The notes beneath the pieces were generated by a model. The model did not search any database and was not told the origin of the DNA. It worked only from the letters and a program-made list of their open reading frames with translations. Of a stretch of 64,000 nt of DNA, positions 1 through 8,579 are shown one piece after another. Positions within the stretch are counted from its first letter, which is position 1. Each line of letters starts with the position of its first letter. Position numbers and translations under genes: made by a program. Origin of the DNA: Azoarcus sp031546845 (GTDB lineage Bacteria > Pseudomonadota > Gammaproteobacteria > Burkholderiales > Rhodocyclaceae); the NCBI GenBank assembly GCA_031546845.1, contig JAVBJT010000021.1:1-64000 (forward strand), written 5' to 3'.

Positions 1-1188
1 GTCTTTCTTGCCGTAGCGGTCCCAGTGGAATTGGACTTTTACGCGGCCGTGGTTGTCGGTATAGATCTCCTGGCCCGCCGGGCCGACGACCACCGCGCTT
101 TCGGGGCCGAGCGTGTGCGGTTTCGGCGTGAGCCGCTGCGGGCGGAAGGGCCGGTCGGTGGCGTGGGTCTCGATAGCGATGCGTAGCGTGTGTGAGCTCG
201 CCTGTGAGCGCGCTTCGTAGTCGTTGTCGGCGAAGTGATAGTCGGCGGCGACGATGAGGTATTCACGGTTGCAGATGGCACGCGGGTGCTTCTCGAGGGT
301 AAAGAGCCGCCCCGGGGCAAGCCCGCGCGCACGGCCCTGGCCGTGATCGCGGTGATGCGCACTTTGCAGTTCCTCGATGCGCATACGCGCATAGGGGTCG
401 CCTTCGGCGAGGGTCTGATAGCCGCCGGGCCAGTCGAAGATGTCGTAGCTCGCGTGCGGGTGGTCGGCCGGGGTGGCGCGCGAGGTGGTCAGATCGGCGC
501 TGGGCATCTCGAAGTTGTAGTCGCGTGCGAGATAGCTGCCGGATTTCACCCGACCGCCGTCGGCCCAGCCGTCCAGATGGTCGGTGTCGGGGTAGGTCTG
601 GTCGGGGCTGTAGTAGGGGATGCTGGCATAGCCGGGGAAGGGGCTGGCGGTGCCGATTTCGTCACTGAGTACGAGGGTGTGCTCACCGGCGCTGTGCTCG
701 AACCAGAACCAGATGCCTTCGTGTTCGAGAAGACGCATGACGAAGTTGGCGTCGGTCTCGCGGTACTGCACGCAGTAGTCCCAGTTGCGGTAGCTGCGCG
801 TGAGGGTGAAGCGCACGTCGAACGGATAACGGGCGAGCACTTCCTTGACGATGTCGGGGACGCTCTTGTGTTGGAAGATGCGACAGTCGCTGCGCCGGGT
901 GGCGTACCACAGCCAGGGGCGAAGGCGGGCTTCGTAGCGGTGCAGCCGGCCTTCGGGGCCCAGGTGGGTGAAGCGGGCGCATTGGCCGTTCAGATAACGC
1001 ACGCCGGCCGCGGTCTGGATCTCGACGCTGAGCGATTGGCCCAGAAGGGCGTCAGGGTCGATGTCGCGTTGTTCGCTTTTGAGGGTGAGGCTGAACTCAA
1101 AGAGGCGGGAGAGTTCTTCGCGACCGGTCAGAGAGTCAAAGCGGAGGGCTTCTCCCAGGGGGGTGAGCGCGTTCAGAGTGCGGTTCAT
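1..1188 (-). CDS. vgrG: Type VI secretion tip protein VgrG, N-terminal part (cut by window edge)
   Basis: Encodes the first 396 residues of a VgrG, the trimeric spike at the tip of the type VI secretion tube; the rest lies beyond the left edge. The start at 1188 (MNRTLNAL) has a GAGG ribosome site 8 bases upstream. The N-terminal gp27-like region includes the family-typical LLEHEGIWFWFEHS stretch around residues 150-165, and the visible part ends with HGRVKVQFHWDRYG, the hallmark opening of the gp5-like OB fold. No other T6SS gene is in the window, so whether this is a core or an orphan effector-carrying VgrG cannot be told. The 340-base region upstream separates it from the algC-type gene, so it probably has its own promoter. 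The family call is firm; the effector extension, if any, is unseen. Confidence 0.95.
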   Translation of the reverse strand, partial: MNRTLNALTPLGEALRFDSLTGREELSRLFEFSLTLKSEQRDIDPDALLGQSLSVEIQTAAGVRYLNGQCARFTHLGPEGRLHRYEARLRPWLWYATRRSDCRIFQHKSVPDIVKEVLARYPFDVRFTLTRSYRNWDYCVQYRETDANFVMRLLEHEGIWFWFEHSAGEHTLVLSDEIGTASPFPGYASIPYYSPDQTYPDTDHLDGWADGGRVKSGSYLARDYNFEMPSADLTTSRATPADHPHASYDIFDWPGGYQTLAEGDPYARMRIEELQSAHHRDHGQGRARGLAPGRLFTLEKHPRAICNREYLIVAADYHFADNDYEARSQASSHTLRIAIETHATDRPFRPQRLTPKPHTLGPESAVVVGPAGQEIYTDNHGRVKVQFHWDRYGKKD

Positions 1189-1529
1189 GCTGCAGCCTCA
1201 AAGGTGGCGTAGGTGGAGATCAGAGAGGGGCAGCAAGAAAGACAAGGCACGATCAGACCTGCCGTGGTACTGCATGCCATGAGAGTCGCTGCACGGTCAT
1301 TATTGGGTGGTTTTTTGAATGACAACGGTAATATGGCATTACTTTAGCATCGGCCGGGATGCTTTGCCATATGAGTGTAGCGCAAGGGGAGCGGGGTGTA
1401 AGGGGACGCAGACAGGGTGCGGTGAGGCGATGCGCCAGCCCTGTGACGATCGATTTGCTGCGCACGGAAAAGGGGATGGGCGGCGATCAAGCTGCGGGTT
1501 GTACGCCGCCCCCGGAATGCTCGCTCAGT
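1189..1529. other. Intergenic region upstream of vgrG
   Basis: There is no convincing gene here: the short open frames on both strands lack family features and ribosome sites. The region must hold the vgrG promoter and the 3' end of the phosphomannomutase transcript. Its only notable structure is the nested inverted repeat at 1331-1372, listed separately. Confidence 0.6.
1331..1372. repeat. Nested inverted repeat (two-tier hairpin)
   Basis: An outer perfect 8-base repeat, ATATGGCA (1331-1338) and TGCCATAT (1365-1372), encloses an inner 6-base repeat, AGCATC (1346-1351) and GATGCT (1358-1363), around GGCCGG. The internal loop is asymmetric (7 bases against 1). No T-run follows on either strand, so it does not look like a standard terminator. 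It could be a regulator site, a structured 5' leader or a small RNA element; the sequence does not decide. Confidence 0.45.
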
Positions 1530-2915
1530 TCAGAACGGTAACGCGATGCCAGGCCAGACCGAGGAGATCGCCGCGCGGAATGCTTCCTGGATGCGCTTGA
1601 GCGCGGCCGCGCTGGTGGCTTCGAAGCGCAAGACAACGACTGGGGTGGTGTTCGATGGACGGGCGAGGCCGAAGCCGTCGGCGTATTCGACACGCACGCC
1701 GTCGAGGGTGACGATCTCGTCGGCGCCATCGAAGCGGGCCTGCTCGCGCAGCCGGCGGACCAGTTCGAAGGGTTCGCCTTCGTTCATCTTGATGTTCAGC
1801 TCCGGCGTGCTGACCGCGTCCGGCAGCGCTTTGAGTACCGCGCCGGGGTCGGTGTGGCGGGAGAGGATTTCGAGCAGACGGGCGCCGGCGTACAGGCCGT
1901 CGTCGAAGCCGTACCAACGTTCCTTGAAGAACATGTGGCCGCTCATTTCGCCGGCGAGCGGAGCGCCGGTTTCTTTCAGCTTGGCTTTGACCAGGGCGTG
2001 GCCGGTGTTCCACATCGTCGGTTTGCCGCCGTGCTGGCGTACCCAGCCGGCAAGGTTACGGGTGCATTTGACGTCGTAGATGATTTCGCCGCCCGGTACG
2101 CGGCTGAGTACGTCGGCGGCGAAGAGCATGAGTTGGCGGTCGGCGAAGATGATTTCGCCGTCTTTCGTCACCACGCCGAGGCGGTCGCCGTCGCCGTCGA
2201 AGGCGAGGCCGAGTTCGGCGTCGGTGTCGCGCAGGGCGCGGATCAGGTCTTCGAGGTTTTCGGGTTTGGACGGGTCCGGGTGGTGATTGGGGAAGGTGCC
2301 ATCCACGTCGCAGAACAGTTCGACCAGTTCGCAGCCGAGGCGACGGAACAAGGCCGGCGCCACGCCGCCGGCGACGCCGTTACCGCAGTCGATGGCGATC
2401 TTCATGGGCCGTGCCAGTTTGATGTCGCCCACAACACGGTCGAGGTAGGCGTCGATCACGTCGGCATGGCGCAACGCGCCCGCGCCGTGGGCAAGGTCGT
2501 TCTCGGCGATGCGGCGGCGCAGATCGAGAATCTGCGGGCCGTACAGCGTGTGACCGCCAAGCACCATTTTGAGACCGTTGTAGTCCGGCGGGTTGTGGCT
2601 GCCGGTGACGGAGACGCAGGAATCGGTGCCGAGGTGGTAGGCGGCGAAGTAGGTGAGCGGCGTGGGCACGCAACCGATGTCGATGACGTCGATGCCGGCG
2701 GCGCGGATGCCGTCGGCCAGCGCGCCGGCCAACTCGGGACCGGACAGGCGTCCGTCGCGCCCGACGGCGATGGCTTTCTGGCCGCGCGCGACGGCTTCCG
2801 AACCGAGGGCGTGGCCGATGGCGCGGACGGCGTCGACGGTCAGCGTTTTGTCGACGATGCCGCGGATGTCATAAGCCTTGAAAATCTCCTGGGCGGGTGC
2901 CGTGTATGCGGTCAT
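1530..2915 (-). CDS. algC: Phosphomannomutase/phosphoglucomutase
   Basis: A 461-residue alpha-D-phosphohexomutase that interconverts hexose-6- and hexose-1-phosphates, feeding nucleotide-sugar synthesis for LPS and exopolysaccharide in the cytoplasm. The phosphoserine loop TGSHNPP puts the catalytic Ser near residue 106; the Mg-binding DGDGDR is at about 240-245; the sugar-binding GEMSGH is at about 322-327; and the C-terminal phosphate-binding RPSNTTP is near 434. Length and the opening KAYDIRG match the AlgC/ManB bifunctional group. GAGA lies about 6 bases before the start codon. It stands alone between the vgrG leader and the hydrolase gene. A pure phosphomannomutase or phosphoglucosamine-type activity cannot be excluded from sequence, but the whole-family call is secure. 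Confidence 0.93.
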   Translation of the reverse strand: MTAYTAPAQEIFKAYDIRGIVDKTLTVDAVRAIGHALGSEAVARGQKAIAVGRDGRLSGPELAGALADGIRAAGIDVIDIGCVPTPLTYFAAYHLGTDSCVSVTGSHNPPDYNGLKMVLGGHTLYGPQILDLRRRIAENDLAHGAGALRHADVIDAYLDRVVGDIKLARPMKIAIDCGNGVAGGVAPALFRRLGCELVELFCDVDGTFPNHHPDPSKPENLEDLIRALRDTDAELGLAFDGDGDRLGVVTKDGEIIFADRQLMLFAADVLSRVPGGEIIYDVKCTRNLAGWVRQHGGKPTMWNTGHALVKAKLKETGAPLAGEMSGHMFFKERWYGFDDGLYAGARLLEILSRHTDPGAVLKALPDAVSTPELNIKMNEGEPFELVRRLREQARFDGADEIVTLDGVRVEYADGFGLARPSNTTPVVVLRFEATSAAALKRIQEAFRAAISSVWPGIALPF

Positions 2916-2991
2916 GAACTGTCTCTCGAATGAATGGAGGGGCGCGAAACGATCGGCATTATGCCTGCGGCGGCCATGGGGCCGGAACCAG

Positions 2992-4005
2992 TCAAGTTGT
3001 TTCGTGATATTGGGATGCGGCGCCGGGCGCGGTGCAATGGGCGAACAGGCGTTGCGATAGCCAACCAGGCTGGCCGGTGTCGGTGAGAAAGCCGACGTGG
3101 CCGCCTTGCCGTGGGCAGTCGAAATGCACGTCGGTGGATAGTTCGGCCGCGTTCGGCAGGGCCGCCGAGGGTACGAAGGGATCGTTGGCCGCGGCGAGCA
3201 GCAAGGTGGGCACGCGGATCGCGCGCAACCAGGGTTTGCTCGATGCGCGCCGCCAGTAGTCGGCGGCGCCGTCGAAGCCGTGCGCCGGGCTGGTGTAGGC
3301 GTCGTCGAATTCGAACAGGGTGCTTGCGCGGTGGATACGCGGGCCGTCGAAGAGACCGGGGTGGCGGTTGATTTTTGCCAATGCCTTGCTTTTCAGCGTG
3401 GAGAGTAGATAGCGGGTGTAGATATGGCGGTTGAAGCCGGTATCGAGCGCGCGGCCGGCAACGGTGAGGTCGAGCGGCGGGCAGATCGCGGCGGCGCTGG
3501 CGAGCAGGCCGCGCGCGCTGTGTTCGCGCTCTCCGAGCCATTTGAGCAGGGCGTTGCCGCCCAGGGAGACGCCGGCGGCATGGAGTGGCGCGGTGCCGGC
3601 GAGCGCGTGCAGGCGGTGCAGGATCCAGTCGATTTCGTCGCTGTCGCCGGAATGATAAGCGCGCGCGAAGCGGTTGGCTTCGCCCGAGCAGCCACGAAAA
3701 TGCGGTACCACGCCGCGCCAGCCGCGCGCCCGGACGGCGCGCATCAGGTTGCGGGCGTAGTGGGAACGGCTGGAGCCTTCAAGGCCGTGGAACAGTACGA
3801 GCAGTGGCGCGTCGGCGGGGCCGTCGATCCAGTCGAGATCGATGAAATCGCCGTCGGGCGTGGTCCAGCGTTCGCGACGGTAGGCCGGCATGGCGCCGCC
3901 GCGCAGCAGCCAAGGCCAGATCGTTTGCGTGTGGCCGCCGGGTAGCCAGTGGGGCGCGCGGTAGCGCGGCGCGTTGTTCGGTGAGTCGTTCGCCGGGGCC
4001 GCCAT
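2992..4005 (-). CDS. YheT-type alpha/beta hydrolase
   Basis: A 337-residue alpha/beta-fold hydrolase of the YheT/ABHD1-3 group, probably a cytoplasmic esterase of unknown substrate. The opening LPGGHTQTIWP (residues 21-31) is diagnostic for the family. The nucleophile elbow GVSLGG puts Ser at about 147, the acid is Asp near 275 in AANDPFVP, and the base is His near 303 in GGHVGF; the oxyanion region LFHGLEGS is around 71-78. The start lies 3 bases after the stop of the NTF2-like gene, so the two are one transcript and are probably translationally coupled. The biological substrate is unknown for the family, and neighbouring genes do not define it. Confidence 0.9.
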   Translation of the reverse strand: MAAPANDSPNNAPRYRAPHWLPGGHTQTIWPWLLRGGAMPAYRRERWTTPDGDFIDLDWIDGPADAPLLVLFHGLEGSSRSHYARNLMRAVRARGWRGVVPHFRGCSGEANRFARAYHSGDSDEIDWILHRLHALAGTAPLHAAGVSLGGNALLKWLGEREHSARGLLASAAAICPPLDLTVAGRALDTGFNRHIYTRYLLSTLKSKALAKINRHPGLFDGPRIHRASTLFEFDDAYTSPAHGFDGAADYWRRASSKPWLRAIRVPTLLLAAANDPFVPSAALPNAAELSTDVHFDCPRQGGHVGFLTDTGQPGWLSQRLFAHCTAPGAASQYHETT

Positions 4006-4008
4006 GCG

Positions 4009-4440
4009 TTAATGCACTACATGCGGGGTAAGGCGTGCGACGAGTGGGTGTACGTCGGGCGTGACCGAGGCGTGGTGCATCACCATGCGCCAGCCGAGCG
4101 CGCCACGGGCGTAGACGTTGGTGGCGATCAAGGGGGTGCCGGGTTTGTCGCTGCGTTCGGCGTTGATGTGTTCGAAGACGTTATGCACCGTCAGCATCAT
4201 GTTGGCGCTGACCACTTGCTGCGAGATGCGAACGGCCGGCCGTGTGCCGTTGGAAAATAGCTGACGCCAGGATTCGCGCACGGCGGCAAGGCCGACGATG
4301 CGCGGGCCGTCCGGATGCACGCAAACAACGTCTTCGTCCTCGGACCAGAGCGTCATCATCGCGTCGACATCGGCACGCGCCAGCGCATCGTAAAAGGCAG
4401 CTTCGACGTCGGCCGCGGAGGTGAAAATCGGTTTGCTCAT
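4009..4440 (-). CDS. NTF2-like (SnoaL/DUF4440-type) small protein
   Basis: A 143-residue single-domain protein with the NTF2-like cone fold signature: an N-terminal helix with AFYDALARADVDAMMTLW, then VCVHPDGPRIVG and a C-terminal beta sheet ending in RMVMHHAS. This layout is found in SnoaL-like proteins and the calcium/calmodulin kinase association-type domains, which bind small hydrophobic ligands or act as dimerisation modules. The open frame runs further upstream, but the start at 4440 (MSKPIFTS) fits the domain edge, and the upstream residues look unstructured. It is co-transcribed with the hydrolase gene 3 bases downstream. No catalytic residues can be assigned with confidence. Confidence 0.82.
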   Translation of the reverse strand: MSKPIFTSAADVEAAFYDALARADVDAMMTLWSEDEDVVCVHPDGPRIVGLAAVRESWRQLFSNGTRPAVRISQQVVSANMMLTVHNVFEHINAERSDKPGTPLIATNVYARGALGWRMVMHHASVTPDVHPLVARLTPHVVH

Positions 4441-4494
4441 GTTGGACCTGGCTTGAACCTGAAGAGAGGGTGCGGCTGTAGGTAGGAGAAATGA

Positions 4495-4518
4495 CGCGGG
4501 GGCGTTGTCGCCCCCGCG
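4495..4518 (-). terminator. GC-rich hairpin after the ilvE/zinc-finger pair
   Basis: A perfect 10-base stem, CGCGGGGGCG / CGCCCCCGCG, closes a TTGT loop 28 bases past the zinc-finger stop. On the minus strand it is followed by only a short T-containing run (TCATTTC), so it is a weak or Rho-assisted terminator separating ilvE from the hydrolase operon. Confidence 0.55.
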
Positions 4519-4546
4519 CTTTGCGTTGCCGATTGCCGCGCCCCGG

Positions 4547-4759
4547 TCAGTGATGCCCTTTGGGCCGTTCGCCCGTGAGTACATATTGCGCGCTGCAATA
4601 GGGACAGACCACCTGGCCTTCCTTCAATACATCGAGAAAGACGCGCGGATGCTGCGCCCACAGCGGTGAGCCGGGGCGCGGGCAATGCAGCGGCAGGTCT
4701 TTCGACGTGACTTCGGTGGGTTTGATTTTCGTGGCGTTCTCCGTGGCGTTCGCGCTCAT
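4547..4759 (-). CDS. Small CHCC-type zinc-finger protein
   Basis: A 70-residue protein with the zf-CHCC arrangement: LHCPRPG near residue 25, a conserved aromatic/His region (LWAQHPRVFLD) and the knuckle CPYCSAQYVL near 52-61. In mitochondria the related NDUFS6 subunit belongs to complex I; the role of the bacterial form is not established. It follows ilvE by 11 bases, an arrangement I recall as common in betaproteobacteria. Full length for the family. Confidence 0.88.
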   Translation of the reverse strand: MSANATENATKIKPTEVTSKDLPLHCPRPGSPLWAQHPRVFLDVLKEGQVVCPYCSAQYVLTGERPKGHH

Positions 4760-4770
4760 CGTGCGTTTCC

Positions 4771-5691
4771 TCAGATATAGGAGAGCCAGGCGTCGTATTC
4801 GGGCGCGCGGCCGTTGACGACGTCGAAGAAGCGGGCCTGGATCTTGGCCGTGATCGGGCCGCGCCGGCCTTCGCCGATCTTGCGGTTGTCGAGTTCGCGG
4901 ATCGGCGTGACTTCGGCGGCGGTGCCGGTGAAGAAGGCCTCGTCGGCAATATAGATATCGTCGCGGGTGAGACGGCGGGTCTGGATTTCGAAACCGAGTT
5001 CGCGCGCGATGCGGACGACCGAGTCGCGTGTGATGCCGGTCAGCGCCGAGGCCAGTTCCGGTTCGTAGATGATGCCATCCTTGACGACAAAGAGATTTTC
5101 CCCCGCGCCTTCGGCGACGAAGCCTTGTGTATCCAGCAACAGCGCTTCGTCGTAGCCGTCCTGCGTGGCTTCGAGGTTGGCGAGGATGGAGTTGGCGTAG
5201 GTGCTGGAGAGCTTGGCGCGCGGCATCGTCACGTTCACATGGTGGCGAACGAAGGACGAGGTTTTGATGCGGATACCCTTTTCCAGGCCTTCCTCGCCCA
5301 GGTACGCTCCCCACGGCCAGGCGGCGATGGCGACGTGAATCGTTGCGCCACGCGTGGAAATACCCATTTTTTCCGAGCCATAGAAAGCGATCGGACGCAG
5401 GTAGCAGGATTCGAGCTTGTTCGCGCGCACGACTTCTTTCTGCGCCTCGATCAGGACATCCTTCGAGTACGGAATGTCCATCATGTAAATCTTGCCCGAG
5501 TTGACCAGGCGTTGCGTGTGCTCGGCGAGGCGGAAAATCGCGGTGCCCTTGACGGTTTTGTACGCGCGCACCCCCTCGAATACGGACAGGCCGTAGTGCA
5601 GCGAATGGGTGAGTACGTGTGTGGTCGCATCGCGCCACGGCACGAGCTTGCCGTCGTACCAGATAAAACCGTCGCGGTCAGCCATGGACAT
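4771..5691 (-). CDS. ilvE: Branched-chain amino acid aminotransferase
   Basis: A 306-residue fold-type IV PLP enzyme that transfers amino groups between glutamate and the keto acids of leucine, isoleucine and valine. The PLP-binding lysine is Lys160 in MPRAKLSS, and the loop FVAEGAGENLF and the phosphate-binding TGTAAEVTP segment fit IlvE rather than D-amino acid transaminase or ADC lyase. AGGAG sits 8 bases before the start at 5691, which settles the first of two nearby ATGs. It leads a short operon with the zinc-finger gene. Confidence 0.95.
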   Translation of the reverse strand: MSMADRDGFIWYDGKLVPWRDATTHVLTHSLHYGLSVFEGVRAYKTVKGTAIFRLAEHTQRLVNSGKIYMMDIPYSKDVLIEAQKEVVRANKLESCYLRPIAFYGSEKMGISTRGATIHVAIAAWPWGAYLGEEGLEKGIRIKTSSFVRHHVNVTMPRAKLSSTYANSILANLEATQDGYDEALLLDTQGFVAEGAGENLFVVKDGIIYEPELASALTGITRDSVVRIARELGFEIQTRRLTRDDIYIADEAFFTGTAAEVTPIRELDNRKIGEGRRGPITAKIQARFFDVVNGRAPEYDAWLSYI

Positions 5692-5868
5692 GGTAGGGGT
5701 CTCCTGCGGAAGAATTCGGGTGAGCTAAGCGAATGGGCCAAGCCACAAAAGCTTAGCCAGCGAATTCTAGCGCAAAGGAGGGCAAACGGAGGTGGGCGTC
5801 GAACGGCTTGCCGGCTACCGGGGTAAAATGCCCGCTTTTCTTTTTTGCTGGCCCACGGCGCATTGCTC

Positions 5869-6321
5869 ATGGAACGTATCTGGAAGCCGAATGCCACCGT
5901 TGCCGCCGTGATCGAGCGCGATGGCCGTTTTCTGCTGGTGGAGGAACATACCGACGACGGTTTGCGTTTCAATCAGCCCGCCGGACACCTCGAAAAAGGG
6001 GAATCGCTGGTCGAAGCGGCGATACGCGAGACGCTGGAGGAAACGGCCTACCGCTTTGTTCCCGAATACCTGGTCGGCATCTATCAGTGGTCGCGCCCGG
6101 ATGGCGATGTGACGTATTTGCGCTTTGCCTTCGGCGGCCGGATCGATGGAGAAGCGCTGGCGCGCCCGCTCGACGCCGGTATTGTCGGCGCCGTGTGGAT
6201 GACGCCGGACGAAATCCGCGCGTGCGGCGCGCGCCACCGCAGCCCGCTGATCCAGCAGTGTGTGGACGATTACCTTGCCGGGCGCCGTTTCGCGCTCGAT
6301 CTTATCCGCCATTACGCATGA
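5869..6321 (+). CDS. nudJ: NUDIX hydrolase, NudJ-like phosphatase
   Basis: A 150-residue NUDIX enzyme. The box runs from GHLEKGESLVEAA (about residue 39) to RETLEET (about 59); the usual final Gly is Ala. The N-terminus KPNATVAAVIERDGRFLLVEE and the motif NQPAGHLE are typical of NudJ, which dephosphorylates HMP-pyrophosphate and nucleoside tri/diphosphates. An in-frame TTG at 5845 could add eight residues, but family alignment favours the ATG at 5869, although neither has a good ribosome site. The stop overlaps the next start as ATGA, so it heads the nudJ-unknown-mnmA operon. Confidence 0.88.
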   Translation: MERIWKPNATVAAVIERDGRFLLVEEHTDDGLRFNQPAGHLEKGESLVEAAIRETLEETAYRFVPEYLVGIYQWSRPDGDVTYLRFAFGGRIDGEALARPLDAGIVGAVWMTPDEIRACGARHRSPLIQQCVDDYLAGRRFALDLIRHYA

Positions 6322-6971
6322 ACGAATGGCGCATGAAGGCGATCCCGTTTTTTGCAGCGCTTTTGCTGAGTGGCCTGGCTTCATCCGCTCATGCCGCGGG
6401 CGTGATATCGATATGCTACAACTACGACTGCGCGGAAGAGTCGCTGGTGGTGTTCAGCGATAGCCGGCTGGAATCCATCCATGCCCTGCTGGCACGGGCG
6501 CACGATGCCGAGACGGAACGCCAGGCCTTGGCCGAGGCCATCGGCCGCCTATACCGTATCGCCGGCGAACAAACGCCGGTGGCGGCCGACCGGGGCGGCA
6601 ACTATCTGGACCATGGCGTTGAAGGGCGCATGGACTGCATCGACCATTCGACCTCGACCACCCGCTTGCTGCGCTTGATTGAAGCGCGCGGCTGGCTGCG
6701 CTTTCATCGTGTGCTCGAACCCGTGCGGCGAACGCGCCTCAGCTTCATCCTGCAGCATTTTTCCGCGGTGATCGAGGAAACGGTGCCTCTCGCCGCGTCG
6801 GCTGCGGTTGTGTCCGACAGCATGCCGGCTCAGGCCGATGCGGCGGGCAGCGCCGAAATACAGCCTGCCGCCCGTTTCGCCGTCGATAGCTGGTTTGTCG
6901 ATAATGGCGAGCCGGCGGTGATTCTGCCGCTGGCCGACTGGCTCAATGGAGAAGGACCGAATGTCCAGTAA
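6318..6971 (+). CDS. Predicted exported protein of unknown function between nudJ and mnmA
   Basis: A 217-residue protein I do not recognise. It opens with a signal peptide (MNEWRMKAIPFFAALLLSG, predicted cleavage after SSAHA), so it should act in the periplasm. The mature part has two Cys near the start (ISICYNYDC), a conserved-looking core GNYLDHGVEGRMDCIDHSTS, and a FHRVLEPVRRTR segment; the DCIDHST stretch looks like the constrained region of a folded domain. It overlaps nudJ by 4 bases and its end overlaps the mnmA start, so it is tightly coupled in translation. The overlap with real genes on both sides and the signal peptide make a real gene very likely. Confidence 0.78.
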   Translation: MNEWRMKAIPFFAALLLSGLASSAHAAGVISICYNYDCAEESLVVFSDSRLESIHALLARAHDAETERQALAEAIGRLYRIAGEQTPVAADRGGNYLDHGVEGRMDCIDHSTSTTRLLRLIEARGWLRFHRVLEPVRRTRLSFILQHFSAVIEETVPLAASAAVVSDSMPAQADAAGSAEIQPAARFAVDSWFVDNGEPAVILPLADWLNGEGPNVQ

Positions 6972-8100
6972 GCAAGCATCCAACAAGCACGATCCCGACG
7001 GTATGAGCGTGGTCGTCGGTATGTCCGGCGGCGTCGACTCTTCGGTGAGCGCCTTGCTGCTCAAGCAGCAGGGTTACCGCGTGACCGGCCTGTTCATGAA
7101 GAACTGGGAAGACGACGATGACGGTGAATATTGCTCCACGCGGCAGGATTTGATCGATGTCGCCTCGGTGTGCGACACCATCGGCATCGATCTGGAAGTG
7201 GTGAATTTCAGCAAGGAATACAAGGACCGCGTGTTCGCCGACTTCCTGCGCGAATACGAAGCCGGGCGCACGCCCAACCCGGACGTGCTGTGCAACTCCG
7301 AAATCAAATTCCGCTGCTTTCTCGACCATGCCATGACGCTCGGCGCCAACCGCATCGCCACCGGCCACTACGCCCGGGTACGCGAATGGCAGCGCGACGG
7401 CCAGTGCGAGTATCAACTGCTCAAAGCCGAGGACGGCACCAAGGACCAGAGCTACTTTCTCTATCGTCTCAGCCAGGAGCAACTGGCGAAAACCCTGTTC
7501 CCGCTCGGTGAACTCTACAAGCGCGACGTGCGCAAGATCGCCGCCGGGGCCGGGCTGCACGTCGCCGGGAAGAAGGACTCGACCGGCATCTGCTTTATCG
7601 GCGAGCGCCCGTTCCGTGAATTTCTCATGCGTTACCTGCCGACCCGTCCGGGCGAAATCCGCTGTCTCGACGACGGTCGCGCGCTCGGTGAGCACCAGGG
7701 TTTGATGTATCACACCATCGGCCAGCGCAAGGGATTGCATATCGGCGGTATCAAGGGCAATCAAGACGAGGCAGGCGAGCACGACGCCTGGTACGTGGCG
7801 GGCAAGGATGTTGCAGCCAATGTGCTCCATGTCGTCCAGGGGCACGATCATCCGGCCTTGCTGAAGGAGCGCCTGACAGCGGGCGATCTGCACTGGATCG
7901 CCGGGCGCGACCCGCATACGCATTGGGTGTATACCGCCAAGCCCCGCTACCGTACGGCGGATGCGCCGTGCGAGATCGACAGCATCGGCGAAGGCCGCGC
8001 AGAGATCGTGTTTGCCCAGCCGCAATGGGCGCTGACGCCGGGGCAAAGCGTGGTGGCGTACGAATCCAACGTTTGTCTTGGCGGGGGCATTATTCTTTGA
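6961..8100 (+). CDS. mnmA: tRNA-specific 2-thiouridylase
   Basis: A 379-residue enzyme that puts sulfur on C2 of U34 in tRNAs for Lys, Glu and Gln. The PP-loop GMSGGVDSS is at about residues 20-28; the NWEDDD insert is specific to MnmA; the catalytic Cys pair is Cys111 in LCNSEIKF and Cys211 in TGICFIGER. The ATG at 6961 has GGAGAAGG five bases upstream, so it is preferred to the in-frame ATG at 6946. It starts inside the end of the exported-protein gene, and its stop overlaps the following TTG start. Confidence 0.96.
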   Translation: MSSKQASNKHDPDGMSVVVGMSGGVDSSVSALLLKQQGYRVTGLFMKNWEDDDDGEYCSTRQDLIDVASVCDTIGIDLEVVNFSKEYKDRVFADFLREYEAGRTPNPDVLCNSEIKFRCFLDHAMTLGANRIATGHYARVREWQRDGQCEYQLLKAEDGTKDQSYFLYRLSQEQLAKTLFPLGELYKRDVRKIAAGAGLHVAGKKDSTGICFIGERPFREFLMRYLPTRPGEIRCLDDGRALGEHQGLMYHTIGQRKGLHIGGIKGNQDEAGEHDAWYVAGKDVAANVLHVVQGHDHPALLKERLTAGDLHWIAGRDPHTHWVYTAKPRYRTADAPCEIDSIGEGRAEIVFAQPQWALTPGQSVVAYESNVCLGGGIIL

Positions 8101-8579
8101 GTTCGCGCCAGCGACCGCAGAGAGCGCTTCCGACGGTTGGGTATTGGTTTAAGTCGCCCCTATTTGAAATCGAGCCCGGCGAGGACGAAGAGGTCAATCC
8201 CGGCCGCTATGGGCGCCAACTGGCGTATTGGCTCAAGGCGCAACTGGAGCGGCGCGGTTACACCGTGGCCGATGTTTTTCCGGAGGATTGGGGCTGGTGC
8301 GTCATGTGCCACTTCAGACCATACATGCTCTGGGTCGGGTGCGGCAACATGGACGATAGCGATGCCCGGCCCGATTCGCCTCCCCTGAAAGAGTCGGTTG
8401 TCTGGCACTGCTTTCCCGTTGCTGAACTTCCCTTGCTCGCGCGGCTTTTCAAAAAGATCGACACCGCGCCGGATCTGGCACGCCTCGATTCGGTTCTGCG
8501 CGAAATTCTCGAGGGCGAACGCGGTATCGCGCTTATCAATGCATCCGATTTATCCGGCGGGCATGACTCCCGCACATAA
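8097..8579 (+). CDS. Conserved hypothetical cytoplasmic protein
   Basis: A 160-residue protein without a known function. The core FEIEPGEDEEVNPGRYGRQ, the amphipathic YWLKAQLERRGYTV and PEDWGWCVMC recall a small conserved proteobacterial family of unknown role. No upstream in-frame ATG exists, so I chose the TTG at 8097, which overlaps the mnmA stop (TTGA) and would be translated by re-initiation. There is no signal peptide. Its 3' end overlaps the next gene by 17 bases. Confidence 0.72.
   Translation: MSSRQRPQRALPTVGYWFKSPLFEIEPGEDEEVNPGRYGRQLAYWLKAQLERRGYTVADVFPEDWGWCVMCHFRPYMLWVGCGNMDDSDARPDSPPLKESVVWHCFPVAELPLLARLFKKIDTAPDLARLDSVLREILEGERGIALINASDLSGGHDSRT

Noticed and set aside
235..1212. 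Plus-strand open frame of 325 codons at the left edge
   Set aside because: Antisense to vgrG, whose motifs are unmistakable on the minus strand.
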